A stretch of DNA of 14,670 nucleotides from the NCBI GenBank assembly GCA_026770585.1, contig MU647060.1:35636-50305 (forward strand), written 5' to 3'. Shown here piece by piece: positions 1 through 6,503 of the stretch. The stretch's first letter is position 1. Every line of letters begins with the position of its first letter. Both the position numbers and the translations under genes were made by a program. Origin of the DNA: Baffinella frigidus (Eukaryota; Cryptophyceae; Cryptomonadales; Baffinellaceae). The notes beneath the pieces were generated by a model. That model did no database searches, was not told where the DNA came from, and saw nothing but the letters and a program-made list of their open reading frames with translations.

Positions 1-150
1 CTCTCTGTCGACCTGTGGTTGGGTTTTGGGGTTTTGGGTTTTGGGTTTTTGGGTTTTGGGTTTTTGGTTTTTGGTTTTTGGTTTTTGGGTTTTGGGGTTT
101 TGGGGTTTGGGTTTTGGGTTTTGGGTTTAGGGTTTAGAGTTTAGAGTTTA
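1..150 (+). repeat. Degenerate G-rich telomere-like array
   Basis: Runs of GGGTTTT, GGGTTTTT and TTTTTGG drift into GGGTTTAGGGTTTAG near 120-150. This is the most degraded array in the window. No exon was found to its left. Confidence 0.85.
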
Positions 151-226
151 CGATTGACGTCCAGGGTCCAACTTCTCGCAGCTCCAAGTCACTGAGGGGG
201 GCATGCGAGAGGACGAATCCCATTTT

Positions 227-347
227 CTCGAGGCGGGCCTATCCATCCCGAGGCGGGCCTATCTATCCCGAGGCGGGCCTCTCTTTCCCGAAACGGGCCT
301 ATCCATCCCGAGGCGGGCCTATCATTTCCCGATGCGGGCCTATCACC
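227..347 (+). repeat. 20-bp tandem repeat, six units
   Basis: Units of the type CCCGAGGCGGGCCTATCCAT start at 227, 247, 267, 287, 307 and 327; the last is 21 bp. The unit length is not a multiple of three, so the reading frame across it (203-601, plus) changes peptide at each unit and is not a conserved protein. The array lies just beyond exon 13 in the sense direction. Confidence 0.9.
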
Positions 348-372
348 ACGGGGGGTGGTGTGGGGGGGTTGC

Positions 373-451
373 CTCGGAGAGGATGAGCGATTCGAAAGCC
401 CCGCAGCTCTGCATCGCTTTCAGCCCCCGCAGCGAAAACGTCTCCGCGTAT
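373..451 (-). CDS. Exon 13: YAETFSLRGLKAMQSCGAFE
   Basis: The exon is 79 bp entering in phase 2. It starts YAETFSLRGLKAMQSCGAFE and ends SLILSE. The acceptor is CGCAACCGCAG|A. The end is either a GC donor (TCCGAG|GCAACC) or read-through to a TGA at about 343. The frame is chosen because the copy at 551-590 differs from it at four third-codon positions only (tac/tat, acg/acc, ttt/ttc, gcg/gcc). Four further copies lie between 551 and 1285. Its entry phase does not match exon 12. Confidence 0.62.
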
Positions 452-867
452 CTGCGGTTGCGGGTTTACGGATTAGGGGTGGGGTTTAGGGTCTACGTTT
501 TGGGGTTTGCGCGTTCGGGTTCAGGGTTTAGGACATTGCGCGGGGTTAGGCATGGCTTTCAGCCCCCGCAGCGAGAAGGTCTCCGCATATCAGGGGTTTA
601 GGGTTCAAGGTCTGCTACTAACAAAATTTCACATATAACATCTTCAGTAAAAGTTACTTAATATTCTTTATTATTGGTTGAAATGCGGTCATGTGTGCGC
701 GTTCGGGTTCAGGGTTTAGGATACTGCGCGCGCGGTTAGGCATCGCTTTCAGCCCCCGCAGCGAGAAGATCTCCGCGTATCAGGGGTTTAGGGTTCAAGG
801 TTTGCGCGTTGGGGTTCAGGGTTTAGATAAAGTGGAGACGCCGTCGTAAGGGCCTTTCAAGGCGAGG

Positions 868-913
868 CAAGCCACTGGAGGAGGACCTAACAAGCCACTG
901 GAGGAGGACCTAA
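868..913 (+). repeat. Perfect 23-bp direct duplication
   Basis: The unit from 868 to 890 (caagccactggaggaggacc plus taa) is repeated exactly at 891-913. The surrounding 826-960 is non-telomeric spacer with no convincing exon. A weak minus-strand frame (PPVACLALKGPYDG) is open here but its phases fit no neighbour. Confidence 0.85.
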
Positions 914-1036
914 CAAGGAACATAACAATTTCTGTCACGTATCTTAAGGCTTCCAGGTTTAGGGTTTAAGGTTTGCGCGTTGGGGTTCAGGGTCTAGGAT
1001 ACTGCGCGCGGGGTTAGGCATCGCTTTCAGCCGCCA

Positions 1037-1143
1037 CCCTTCACCCTCCACCCTCCACCCTCCACCCTCCACCCTCCACCCTCCACCCTCCACCCTCCAC
1101 CCTCCACCCTCCACCCTTCACCCTACACCCTACACCCCACACC
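1037..1143 (+). repeat. CCCTCCA minisatellite splitting an exon-13 copy
   Basis: About ten CCCTCCA/CCACCCT heptamers grade into CCCTACA and CCCCACA. The period is 7 as in the telomere-like arrays, but the C-rich strand is on plus, opposite to almost all other arrays. It interrupts an exon-13 copy whose halves continue on either side. Confidence 0.88.
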
Positions 1144-1179
1144 CCAGCCGCCGCAGCAAGAACGTCTTCTCGTATCTGC

Positions 1180-1690
1180 GTTTGCGGGTTAGGGTTTAGC
1201 TCCCGTTTTAGAGATTAGGGTTTAGGGTTTAGGGTGTAGGGTTTAGGGTTTAGGGTTTAGGGTTCAGTGAGAGGGTCTCCGCGTATCTGCAGGAAAAGGA
1301 TTTAAGGTTTAGGGTTGGGGTTTAGGGTTTGGGGTTTAGAGTTTGGGGTTAAGGGTTTAGGGTTTGGGGTTTGGGGTTTAGGGTTTATGGTTTAGGGTAT
1401 ATAGGGTTTAGGGTTCAGGGTTCAGGGTTCAGGGTTCAGGTTTAAGGTATTAAGTTTTAGGGTTTAGTGTTCAGGGTTTAGGGTTGAGGGTTTAGGGTGC
1501 AGGGTTTAGGGTGCAGGGTTTAGGGTGCAGGGTTTAGGGTGCAGGGTTTAGGGTGCAGGGTTCAGGGTGCAGGGTGCAGGGTTTAGTGTTCAGGGTTTAA
1601 GGTGCAGGGTTTAGGGTGCAGGGTTTAGGGTGCAGGGTTTAGGGTGCATGGTTGAGGGTGCAGGGTTTAGGGTGCAGGGTCTAGGGTTAA
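1180..1690 (+). repeat. TTTAGGG array with a 14-bp higher-order unit
   Basis: GGGTTTA heptamers and variants run through the whole block. From about 1495 to 1680 heptamers alternate as GGTGCAG/GGTTTAG, making a 14-bp dimer repeated about a dozen times with a few lapses. It would lie in the intron between exons 12 and 13. On the sense strand it reads CCCTAAACCCTGCA. Confidence 0.92.
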
Positions 1691-1732
1691 GTGTTCAGAC
1701 CTGGCGTGGTTCTCCGCCTCCGCGTCCCGTAC

Positions 1733-2077
1733 CTTTGAGCCATTGACCGCGGGCTTTGAGCCATTTTCAGATTGCTTTGAGCCATTTTCAGCTTGCTTCG
1801 AGCCATTTTCAGCGTTCTTAGAGCCATTTGTGTGGGCTGCCGGCGCCCGGCCCGCCTCCTTTTCCGCCGGCGCACGTGCAGCGGTGGAGCCATTTGCTTT
1901 GGTGGAGCCATTTTCTTTGGCGGTGGCGGTGGCGGTGGCGTTGGATCCATTTGCTTGCGGACGCTTGACGGGGGAGCCGTTTGGTTTGGTGGAGCCATTT
2001 TCTTTGGCGCGCGCTGGAGCCGTTTTTTCGTCGTAGCCCGCCGGAAAACGCTCGATGAGATTGTAAAGCGCGACAAC
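1733..2077 (-). CDS. Exon 12: helix plus Asn-Gly-Ser repeat tail
   Basis: This is the longest exon: 345 bp, 115 codons, no stop, phase 0-0. The acceptor is ATAACCTGCAG|GTT with a consensus-like branch site CTAAC about 24 bases upstream. The donor is GGCTCAAAG|GTACGG. Residues 1-18 (VVALYNLIERFPAGYDEK) look like an amphipathic helix. The rest is disordered, Ala/Lys/Pro-rich, with about ten NGS units (KENGST, AENGSK, SENGSK). The last five units repeat every 21 bp from 1737 to 1821. Spacing between units stays a multiple of three over most of the exon. Two other frames (EPFS-type on plus, MAPP-type on minus) are open only because of the repeat. Confidence 0.8.
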
Positions 2078-2098
2078 CTGCAGGTTATGAGCATTGCC

Positions 2099-2106
2099 GT
2101 TAGTAC
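2099..2106 (-). promoter_or_regulatory. Branch-site-like CTAAC for exon 12
   Basis: On the minus strand TACTAACG lies about 24 bases before the CAG acceptor of exon 12. Spacing and sequence fit a spliceosomal branch site. Confidence 0.5.
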
Positions 2107-2160
2107 AAGGCGCGTCTCACCGCTCAAAAAGCAACGGTCTGGGGCAGCGGTGTAGGGTTA

Positions 2161-2345
2161 GGGGAGCGCACATCCTCGTGACCTTTCCCAGGTCACATCT
2201 TCCCCGGACATCCGGGGATAATGTGACCAACCATCGCTGACTTTTGGCGTGTTGCCTAAGAAAAAAATTAATAACAACATCAGGAACGTCCCCCGTAGTG
2301 TTCTGAGTGGTAGATTGCAGTTGACGAACATTTGCAGACGCAAAT
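2161..2345 (-). pseudogene. Copy of the exon 11 donor region plus spacer
   Basis: The 30 bases at 2161-2190 are identical to 2717-2746, which covers the exon 11 donor and early intron. The copy reads DLGK in a neighbouring frame but has a stop in exon 11's frame. Further right is AT-rich spacer with a T-rich acceptor-like TTTTTTTCTTAG on the minus strand and the recurring word ACTTTTGGCGTGTT, also found near 5908, 12399 and 14400. Confidence 0.6.
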
Positions 2346-2354
2346 TTGCAAAGG

Positions 2355-2716
2355 GGTTTAGGGTTTAGGCTTCAGGGTTTAGGGTTTGTGGTTTGTGGTT
2401 TAGGGTTTAGCGTTTAAGGTTTAGGGTTTAGGGTTTAAAGTTTGGGGTTTAGTCTCGGTGACTTTCGGGCGGGTTTCGGATGCAGGGTTAATAGATTCGG
2501 GTTCAGGGATTACGGTGTAGGTTGTCGGGGTTGGGGTGTCGGGTTGAGCAGGTTTAGGGATTAGGGATTGGGGATTAGGGATCAGGGATTAGAGATTAGG
2601 GATTGGGTTTTAGGGCTTGGGGTTTAGGGTTTAGGGTTTAGGGTTTAGGGTTTAGGGTTTGGGGTTTGGGGTTTGGGTTTTGGGGTTTGGGTTTTGGGGT
2701 TAGGGGTGTAGGGATA
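2355..2716 (+). repeat. Telomere-like array with GGGATTA variants
   Basis: TTTAGGG units come first, then GGGATTAGGGATTGG variants (2560-2610), then TTTAGGG and GGGTTTTGG. A non-repeat island at 2452-2530 shows no exon borders. The array fills most of the space between exons 11 and 12. Confidence 0.88.
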
Positions 2717-2738
2717 GGGGAGCGCACATCCTCGTGAC

Positions 2739-2800
2739 CTTTCCCAAGTCCATCTTTCTGCAACGCTCGGAACAGCTTCCATCGCGCTATCTCCCCCCCA
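2739..2800 (-). CDS. Exon 11: GGEIARWKLFRALQKDGLGK
   Basis: The exon is 62 bp in phase 2 to phase 1, with acceptor GGCCTGGCAG|T and donor GGGAAAG|GTCACG. It reads GGEIARWKLFRALQKDGLGK plus one base. The partial copy at 2921-2957 keeps ARWKLFRA, with CGA/AGA, CGA/CGC and GCG/GCA changes that are all silent in this frame, so the frame is favoured over the two alternatives. The run of G at its start (CCCCCCC on the plus strand) makes the first two residues uncertain. A donor-region copy occurs at 2161-2190. Confidence 0.63.
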
Positions 2801-2920
2801 CTGCCAGGCCGTCCCACACATAAAAGACGTTACTTGGACCCGTCACGGAATTCCTGGTACACTCTTTAAAACCTTTACAAGCACGGCCAGCGACTTTTAA
2901 AAGCGGAAATTGTTTTGGGG

Positions 2921-2957
2921 TGCGCGGAACAGCTTCCATCTCGCTTCCCCCCCCCCA
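2921..2957 (-). pseudogene. Partial copy of exon 11
   Basis: It has an acceptor-like ATCCAG|T followed by a G-run, then the frame EARWKLFRA before it diverges. It shares aacagcttccatc with exon 11. A still shorter copy of the exon 11 acceptor region (gccaggccgtcccaca) lies at 3115-3130. Confidence 0.65.
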
Positions 2958-2960
2958 CTG

Positions 2961-3102
2961 GATTAGGGTTTAGGGCTTAGGGTTTGGGTTTTAGGGTTTG
3001 AGGTGTAGGGTGTAGGGTTTAGGGTTTGGGGTTTAGGGTCTAGGGTTCGGGGTTTGGGGTTGGGTTTAGGGTTCGGGGTTTGGGGTTGGGTTTAGGGTTT
3101 AG
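2961..3102 (+). repeat. Telomere-like array
   Basis: GGGTTTAGGG with GGGTTCGGGGTTTGGGGTT variants. It abuts the exon 11 fragments on both sides. Confidence 0.88.
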
Positions 3103-3217
3103 CCCCCCCCCGCTGCCAGGCCGTCCCACAAAGAAATGACTTAACTGTAAATCAACTCGGAAAAGGGTTCAACCCTGTGGACCTTTGAAGTTTGGGGTTC
3201 AGGGACTAGGGCGGTGC

Positions 3218-3250
3218 CTGTCCCAGACGTCCTCCAAGAGCAGCGGGAGG
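3218..3250 (-). pseudogene. Copy of exon 10 (LPLLLEDVWD)
   Basis: It reads LPLLLEDVWD and ends GACAG|GCACCG like exon 10, but lacks the first six codons and an internal 18 bp. The segment beyond it (3252-3320) is shared with 3966-4030: both carry ccccgaccccgaccat and the word acaattgtcg. Confidence 0.66.
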
Positions 3251-3325
3251 AAACCCTACACCCCGACCCCGACCATCACCCCAACACACAACAATTGTCG
3301 GTTTACGGTTGAAACAAAACCTTGA

Positions 3326-3506
3326 CGCTACCACGCAAGAGTGTAAGGCAGAGTGGCCTGCAGGAGAAATAGTCAGATCTGACTATTTTTTAAGTTCATA
3401 AGTGGACATTCTCCCCAGAGAAAATCGAAATTTCGGAAAGATGGTACAAATTCCGTGTGAACTGACTTGTTTTCCTAGGTCAGCCCTACAATCTTGCGTG
3501 GTATCG
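3326..3506. mobile_element. 181-bp inverted-repeat element
   Basis: The 24-bp ends 3326-3349 and 3483-3506 are inverted repeats with three mismatches (core accacgcaaga/tcttgcgtggt). There is an internal 20-bp perfect palindrome at 3368-3387 (aatagtcagatctgactatt). No clear target duplication and no coding capacity; probably a MITE. Single copy here. Confidence 0.7.
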
Positions 3507-3521
3507 CTCTCCCGGACCTCA

Positions 3522-3683
3522 CCACCCAGCAGACTTCGGAGGGAGTTCGAATAACCCTTAAGCGATAAGACCTACGACCCTACGGTAGGCTATCCGTAGG
3601 GGCATAGGGGGGGTTCCTACGGATAGGGTAACGGAAATGTGCCCCGATTTGGGCCGACAATCCCTTCCAAGCTCGCTGTGTGA
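3522..3683 (+). mobile_element. 161-bp MITE family, copy 1
   Basis: A diverged copy of the family best seen at 7317-7477. The ends ccacccagcagacttcgga and the trailing gctcgctgtgtg are degraded inverted repeats. The core (aagcgataagacctacgacc, ctacggtagg, ttcctacggat) is well conserved. Confidence 0.8.
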
Positions 3684-3747
3684 CAGGGTGGGGCGATTCT
3701 AGGTTTTGAACCAAGAAGGGGCTAAAATATGGATGTATGGACTGTTA

Positions 3748-3795
3748 CTAAGTGGTGTGTGGGTGGGGGGTTCGCCCCACCCACACACCACTTAG
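3748..3795. repeat. Perfect 21-bp-arm hairpin
   Basis: The arm 3748-3768 is exactly complementary to 3775-3795, with a 6-base loop ggttcg. The arm reads ctaagtggtgtgtgggtgggg. It is not followed by a T-run. Its role is unknown; it could be a small fold-back element. Confidence 0.88.
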
Positions 3796-3816
3796 CTCTG
3801 TCTCGGACTATTTGGG

Positions 3817-4090
3817 GCCACCCGAGAGCAGCGGGAGGAAACCCGTGGAACAGCCCCGCCGGCAGGCTCGTGAACGCCCGCGTGACCGGTCACGCGGACG
3901 CCGAAGCCAACTGTCCGAGGTGACTGCCTTGGCGTGTCTCACCCGCCCTCGGGAGGCCCGCCGCAACACCCCGACCCCGACCATAACCCCACCACAAAAC
4001 AATTGTCGATTTACGGTTAAAAAAAAGGTTTTTAAAAAGTTTAAAAAAACGAGTAGGGCAGTGCCTATCCCTGACGCCAACGTGAGCGGT
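3817..4090 (-). pseudogene. Exon 10 fragments around a GC-rich repeat
   Basis: Fragments are FLPLLSGG (3817-3843) and VGVRDRHCP (about 4050-4085), both decayed exon 10. Between them 3845-3909 is a GC-rich dispersed repeat shared with 6564-6628 and, in part, 13682-13719. It is built around the palindrome cgcgtgaccggtcacgcg. The long open frames here on both strands are repeat translations. Confidence 0.58.
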
Positions 4091-4176
4091 TTGGGGTTCC
4101 AGCTTCGGGTTTCGGGTTTAGGTACACGCTTTGCACGAGTCGCTTTACAGAACAATCCTCGGGACGAGGGTGGTGC

Positions 4177-4247
4177 CTGTCCTTGACGCCAACGATCTCC
4201 CAGACGTCCTCCGAGAGCAGCGGGAGGTTGAGAGCACTCGTCTTCAC
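4177..4247 (-). CDS. Exon 10: VKTSALNLPLLSEDVWEIVG
   Basis: The exon is 71 bp entering in phase 0, with 23 codons: VKTSALNLPLLSEDVWEIVG, then VKD, plus AG. The acceptor is GATCCGTTTGCAG|GTG. The proposed donor is GGACAG|GCACCA (GC type), leaving two bases that make Ser with the first base of exon 11. A second copy (4834-4875) keeps VKTSALNLPLLSGE with six of its differences silent. Either copy could be the one used. At least four more fragments lie between 3218 and 5185. The GC donor is the weakest point. Confidence 0.68.
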
Positions 4248-4250
4248 CTG

Positions 4251-4326
4251 CAAACGGATCCAATTTTTCAAACGGATTCAATTTAATTTCAAACGGATTC
4301 AATTTAATTTCAAACGGATTCAATTT
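4251..4326 (+). repeat. 21-bp tandem repeat upstream of exon 10
   Basis: The unit caaacggattcaatttaatt (plus t) starts at 4269, 4290 and 4311, with a shorter 18-bp unit at 4251. On the sense strand each unit contains ATCCGTTTGAAA. The unit touching exon 10 reads GATCCGTTTGCAG, so the acceptor sits in a changed repeat unit. Confidence 0.87.
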
Positions 4327-4334
4327 AAAACACC

Positions 4335-4577
4335 GTTTTGTGCTATCTTAACGGTTGAATTTGTGCTACGGTAGAGCTATGTCGAGGCTAAGATAGCAAA
4401 TTTCACCCTCAAGATAGCACGAAACTGTCCTTGGCGCCAACGCTGCCTCAGACCCCCTCCGGACAGTCCCACGTTTCATGCAATGTTAGGCTTTGATGTG
4501 TGGTATGATAGGGTGGATATGCTATGCTAGGCATTGAATCCATGCCTAAGATAGCACGAAACTGTCCTTGGCGCCAA
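4335..4577. repeat. Dispersed 'aagatagca' repeat with inverted arms
   Basis: 4335-4363 and 4397-4425 are imperfect inverted arms (about 24 of 29 match). The 30 bases at 4411-4440 recur exactly at 4548-4577 (aagatagcacgaaactgtcc...). A small hairpin taggcat/atgccta spans 4528-4548. Part of 4425-4475 is a decayed exon 10 copy (minus). Confidence 0.75.
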
Positions 4578-4752
4578 TAGAGCGTTTGCGGTAATTGCTG
4601 TCCGTTTTGGACGTGCGGTTTTGCGGTTTCCCGGTTTTCATTTGTACCAGAAGTGACCATTTAAAATGTTTTCAAGGCCTTGACATTTTACAAAACCGGA
4701 AAACCGGAAAACCGCACGTCCAAAATGGACAACAATTACCGCAAACGCTCTA
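4578..4752 (+). mobile_element. TA-flanked MITE, GAGCG ends, copy 1
   Basis: Terminal inverted repeats of about 60 bp begin tagagcgtttgcggtaattg and end caattaccgcaaacgctcta. TA is present at both ends as a likely target duplication, as in Tc1/mariner-type MITEs. No transposase. It is about 175 bp and sits in the exon 10 echo cluster. A second copy in the opposite orientation is at 7628-7804. Confidence 0.85.
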
Positions 4753-4833
4753 AGATAGCAAACCCCACTCATCCCGAAATGGGGTTTAACTTTGAATCCG
4801 ATTTCACAAGTGGGTCGCGCTACTTTCCCAGAC

Positions 4834-4875
4834 CTCCCCAGAGAGCAGTGGGAGGTTCAGTGCACTCGTTTTCAC
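4834..4875 (-). pseudogene. Second copy of exon 10 (VKTSALNLPLLSGE)
   Basis: It has 14 codons with acceptor CTAATTGCAG|GTG, which follows directly on the TTAGGG block, and a possible donor GGGGAG|GTCTGG in phase 0. It differs from exon 10 (4177-4247) mostly at silent third positions. Beyond VWES it diverges to a stop. It could be an alternative exon, not a relic, but a phase-0 end does not fit exon 11. A shorter VKTSALN fragment without an acceptor AG is at 5165-5185. Confidence 0.6.
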
Positions 4876-4880
4876 CTGCA

Positions 4881-5117
4881 ATTAGGGTTAGGGTTAGGGT
4901 TAGGGGTTATTAGGGTTAGGGGTTATTAGGGTTAGGGTTTATTAGGGTTAGGGTTAGGGTTAGGGTTAGGGTTAGGGTTAGGGTTAGGGTTAGGGTTAGG
5001 GGTTATTAGGGTTAGGGGTTATTAGGGTTAGGGGTTATTAGGGTTAGGGGTTATTAGGGTTAGGGTTTATTAGGGTTAGGGTTTATTAGGGTTGGGGTTT
5101 ATTAGGGTTAGGGTTTA
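4881..5117 (+). repeat. TTAGGG hexamer block
   Basis: This is the one array with a 6-bp TTAGGG unit, not 7-bp TTTAGGG. A perfect run of about ten hexamers is flanked by units of the form TTAGGGTTAGGGGTTA. The minus strand reads CCCTAA and ends four bases before the acceptor CAG of the exon 10 copy at 4875. Confidence 0.93.
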
Positions 5118-5208
5118 CGGACCATGGTCTACGAACCAGGGTTTCGGGTTTCGGGTTTCGGGTGGTTCAGGGCACTCGTCTTGACCGGTGATCTAATCGC
5201 GGCGAGTG

Positions 5209-5322
5209 TTTATTATAAATACGTCGCGGCAACAAAATTTACTACACACATGGATCACGCTAGTAATTATCGAAGTATTTGTGTAGTAAATTTCGTTGCC
5301 GTGGCATATTTATCACAAATAT
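5209..5322. mobile_element. Inverted-repeat element, 'tttactacaca' type
   Basis: Left arm 5209-5250 and right arm 5279-5322 are imperfect inverted repeats, with the core caaaatttactacaca facing tgtagtaaatttcgttg. Central bases resemble the 140-bp element at 9558-9697 (gaaatttactacaca, ctagtaatta). No target duplication could be fixed. Confidence 0.72.
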
Positions 5323-5365
5323 TCGTCCGGATGAGATCAGGGTGTACGCCCCGCCCCAGTCCGAC

Positions 5366-5722
5366 ATGGCGCTGGACTACACTAAAGTTGACAGTCTGGC
5401 TTCCTGGTACAAATCCGTCAACTTTCGAGCGAAAAACGGGCCCGTCTCGCTAGTACGTCGAGGCCAAATCGACCTTGGCACCCAGGCATTTCGCGAAAGT
5501 ATAAACGCGCGTGTCCTTGCAGGTTGCGGCTAACGGACTATCCACAAGTTGACAATCTGGGTTCGTGGTACAAATCCGTCGACTTTCAAGTAGAAAAGCC
5601 GGGATTGGTCCGCGGCGAGGGATTTCGCTGGAGCTTCCGCGCGCGCGTCTTTGCGGACTATTCACAAGTTGACAATCTGGGTTTGCGGTACAAATCCGTC
5701 AACTTTCGAGTAGAAACCCCGG
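5366..5722. repeat. Three tandem 'GTTGAC...GTCAAC' units with exon 9 echoes
   Basis: Units begin near 5371, 5534 and 5654. Each contains ggacta, then aagttgac, ctggtacaaatccgtc and aactttcgag, an inverted GTTGAC/GTCAAC pair. On plus they translate as DYxxVDxLxxxYKSVxF; a fourth copy is at 12505-12580. The minus strand carries exon 9 copies at 5474-5531 (good) and 5590-5640 (poor), so the unit is exon 9 plus adjoining intron duplicated in tandem. I do not call a plus-strand protein here. Confidence 0.65.
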
Positions 5723-5730
5723 AATTGGAC

Positions 5731-5810
5731 CTTGGCGGCTAGTCGCTTCGCCAGAGTGTCGACCCGCGGGTCTTTGCACGACGCGGCTAGTTCCAAAAGC
5801 TTGTCCTTCC
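5731..5810 (-). CDS. Exon 9: KDKLLELAASCKDPRVDTLA...
   Basis: The exon is 80 bp entering in phase 1 (G from exon 8 plus GG gives Gly) and leaving in phase 0. It gives 26 residues beginning KDKLLELAASCKDPRV and ending AKRLAAK. The acceptor is CTGGCGTGGCAG|GG and the donor GCCAAG|GTCCAA. The sequence is strongly helical. A partial copy at 5474-5531 (AATCKDTRVYTFAKCLGAK, donor AAG|GTCGAT) and a badly decayed one at about 5590-5640 sit in tandem downstream in the sense direction. Confidence 0.8.
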
Positions 5811-5813
5811 CTG

Positions 5814-5953
5814 CCACGCCAGGGCACAGGGGAAAATTTCAGAGCGCGACGTTTCGCTTAAAAGTGGTTTCGTGGTACAGATGCCACATTGCTGCGGTGG
5901 GCGGGGTTCACTTTTGGCGTGATCCTCCCCCAAATCTCCAGAATAAACTTTAG
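5814..5953 (+). mobile_element. 172-bp family, truncated copy
   Basis: About 60 bp from 5815 (cacgccagggcacaggggaa, then gcgacgtttcgcttaaaagtg) matches the families at 12294 and, reversed, 14512. It ends after the shared word cacttttggcgtg. It lies in intron 8, next to the exon 9 acceptor. Confidence 0.65.
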
Positions 5954-5959
5954 GCAAAT

Positions 5960-6072
5960 TGTAGGGTGCATGGTGTCGGGTGTAGGGTGTAGGGTGTGGG
6001 GTGTGGGGTGTAGGGTGTAGGGTGTAGGGTGTAGAGTGTAGGGTGTATGGTTTAGGGTTTAGGGGTTTAGGG
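5960..6072 (+). repeat. GGGTGTA heptamer array
   Basis: GTAGGGT/GTGGGGT units of 7 bp (TGTAGGG variant), ending in TTTAGGG beside the exon 8 donor. All lie on the same strand as the other arrays. Confidence 0.88.
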
Positions 6073-6078
6073 GGGTAC

Positions 6079-6166
6079 CATGGTAGCTGTCCGCCGTCTC
6101 TTTGCCCGCAAACTTGCCGAGATTCATCTCCCACTGGTCCATCAGCCCCTTGGCCTTCCTCTGCGC
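6079..6166 (-). CDS. Exon 8: LW-helix segment (AxxLMDQWE)
   Basis: The exon is 88 bp in phase 0-1. It starts AQRKAKGLMDQWEMNLGKF and continues AGKETADSYH, plus a G shared with exon 9. The acceptor is AAACCCTAACAG|GCG, so the intron's telomere-like repeat itself supplies the branch-like CTAAC and the AG. The donor is CCATG|GTACCCCCC, again running into CCCTAAACCCC. A-K-x-L-x-x-x-W matches the conserved Leu...Trp of the LW domain's last helix. No duplicate of this exon was found. Confidence 0.76.
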
Positions 6167-6191
6167 CTGTTAGGGTTTAGGGTTTAGGGGT

Positions 6192-6265
6192 TGATGTCAT
6201 CAGCCAGCAAAAGTGCCGTTTATCTATAAACGGTACTGCTGGCCCCATTAGGAGGCCAATAAAAA
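6192..6265. repeat. tgatgtcatcagcc hairpin element, copy 1
   Basis: It begins tgatgtcatcagcc, then has an imperfect hairpin (gccagca...ccgtttat / ataaacgg...tgctggc, 6203-6239). The 14-base start recurs at 8088-8101 before another hairpin (gccgat/atcggc). A short, unclassified family. Confidence 0.6.
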
Positions 6266-6503
6266 ATAAAGTGCTCCCTAGGGGGGGGGCAATGCCCCCC
6301 TGTCCAGGCCGCACATCTCTCGTATGCTTTGCCCGACCCATCTCTCATCTCTCGTATGCTTCATCTCTCGTATGCTTTGCCCGACCATGCTTTGCCCGAC
6401 CCCTGAATCCCACCTCGTTACCTCAGAGGCCAAGGAGAAACTGCTGGCAAAGAGTAAACCTGCCAGTTGATTAAAGCCGAGGCGCGTCCGTCATCAGACC
6501 CAT

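Larger units (their letters stand above)
551..1285 (-). pseudogene. Decayed copies of exon 13 (four)
   Basis: Copies lie at 551-590, 741-780, 1019-1036 plus 1144-1175 (split), and 1266-1285. The first three keep the frame YAExFSLRGLKAM; the split one reads YEKTFLLRRL before the break. The copies at 551 and 741 have lost the acceptor AG (CTG in place of CAG); those ending at 1175 and 1285 keep CGCAG and CTGCAG. Shared flanks include a 'ggggttaggcat...' stretch and 'gcgcgttcgggttcagggtttagga', so intron sequence was duplicated too. Confidence 0.72.

Noticed and set aside
1-150. A true chromosome end
   Set aside because: The repeat is degenerate and continues into gene sequence; similar arrays recur through the window, so they are interstitial.
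203-601. Plus-strand 132-codon frame
   Set aside because: It runs through a 20-bp tandem repeat, exon 13's antisense and telomere-like sequence; no independent support.
1743-2155. Plus-strand EPFS-repeat and GGGG-rich frames, and the minus-strand MAPP-repeat frame
   Set aside because: They are alternative frames of the exon 12 NGS repeat. Only the NGS frame has splice borders with matching phase and a plausible helical start.
3729-4323. Overlapping frames on both strands
   Set aside because: Built from the GC-rich palindromic repeat (also in frames at 6510-6743 and 13506-13733) and the 21-bp tandem repeat (NPFEIKL peptide).
5209-5322. Hairpins as tRNA or other RNA genes, CRISPR repeats or bacterial terminators
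   Set aside because: No cloverleaf, no regularly spaced spacers and no hairpin plus T-run; the inverted repeats fit small transposons.
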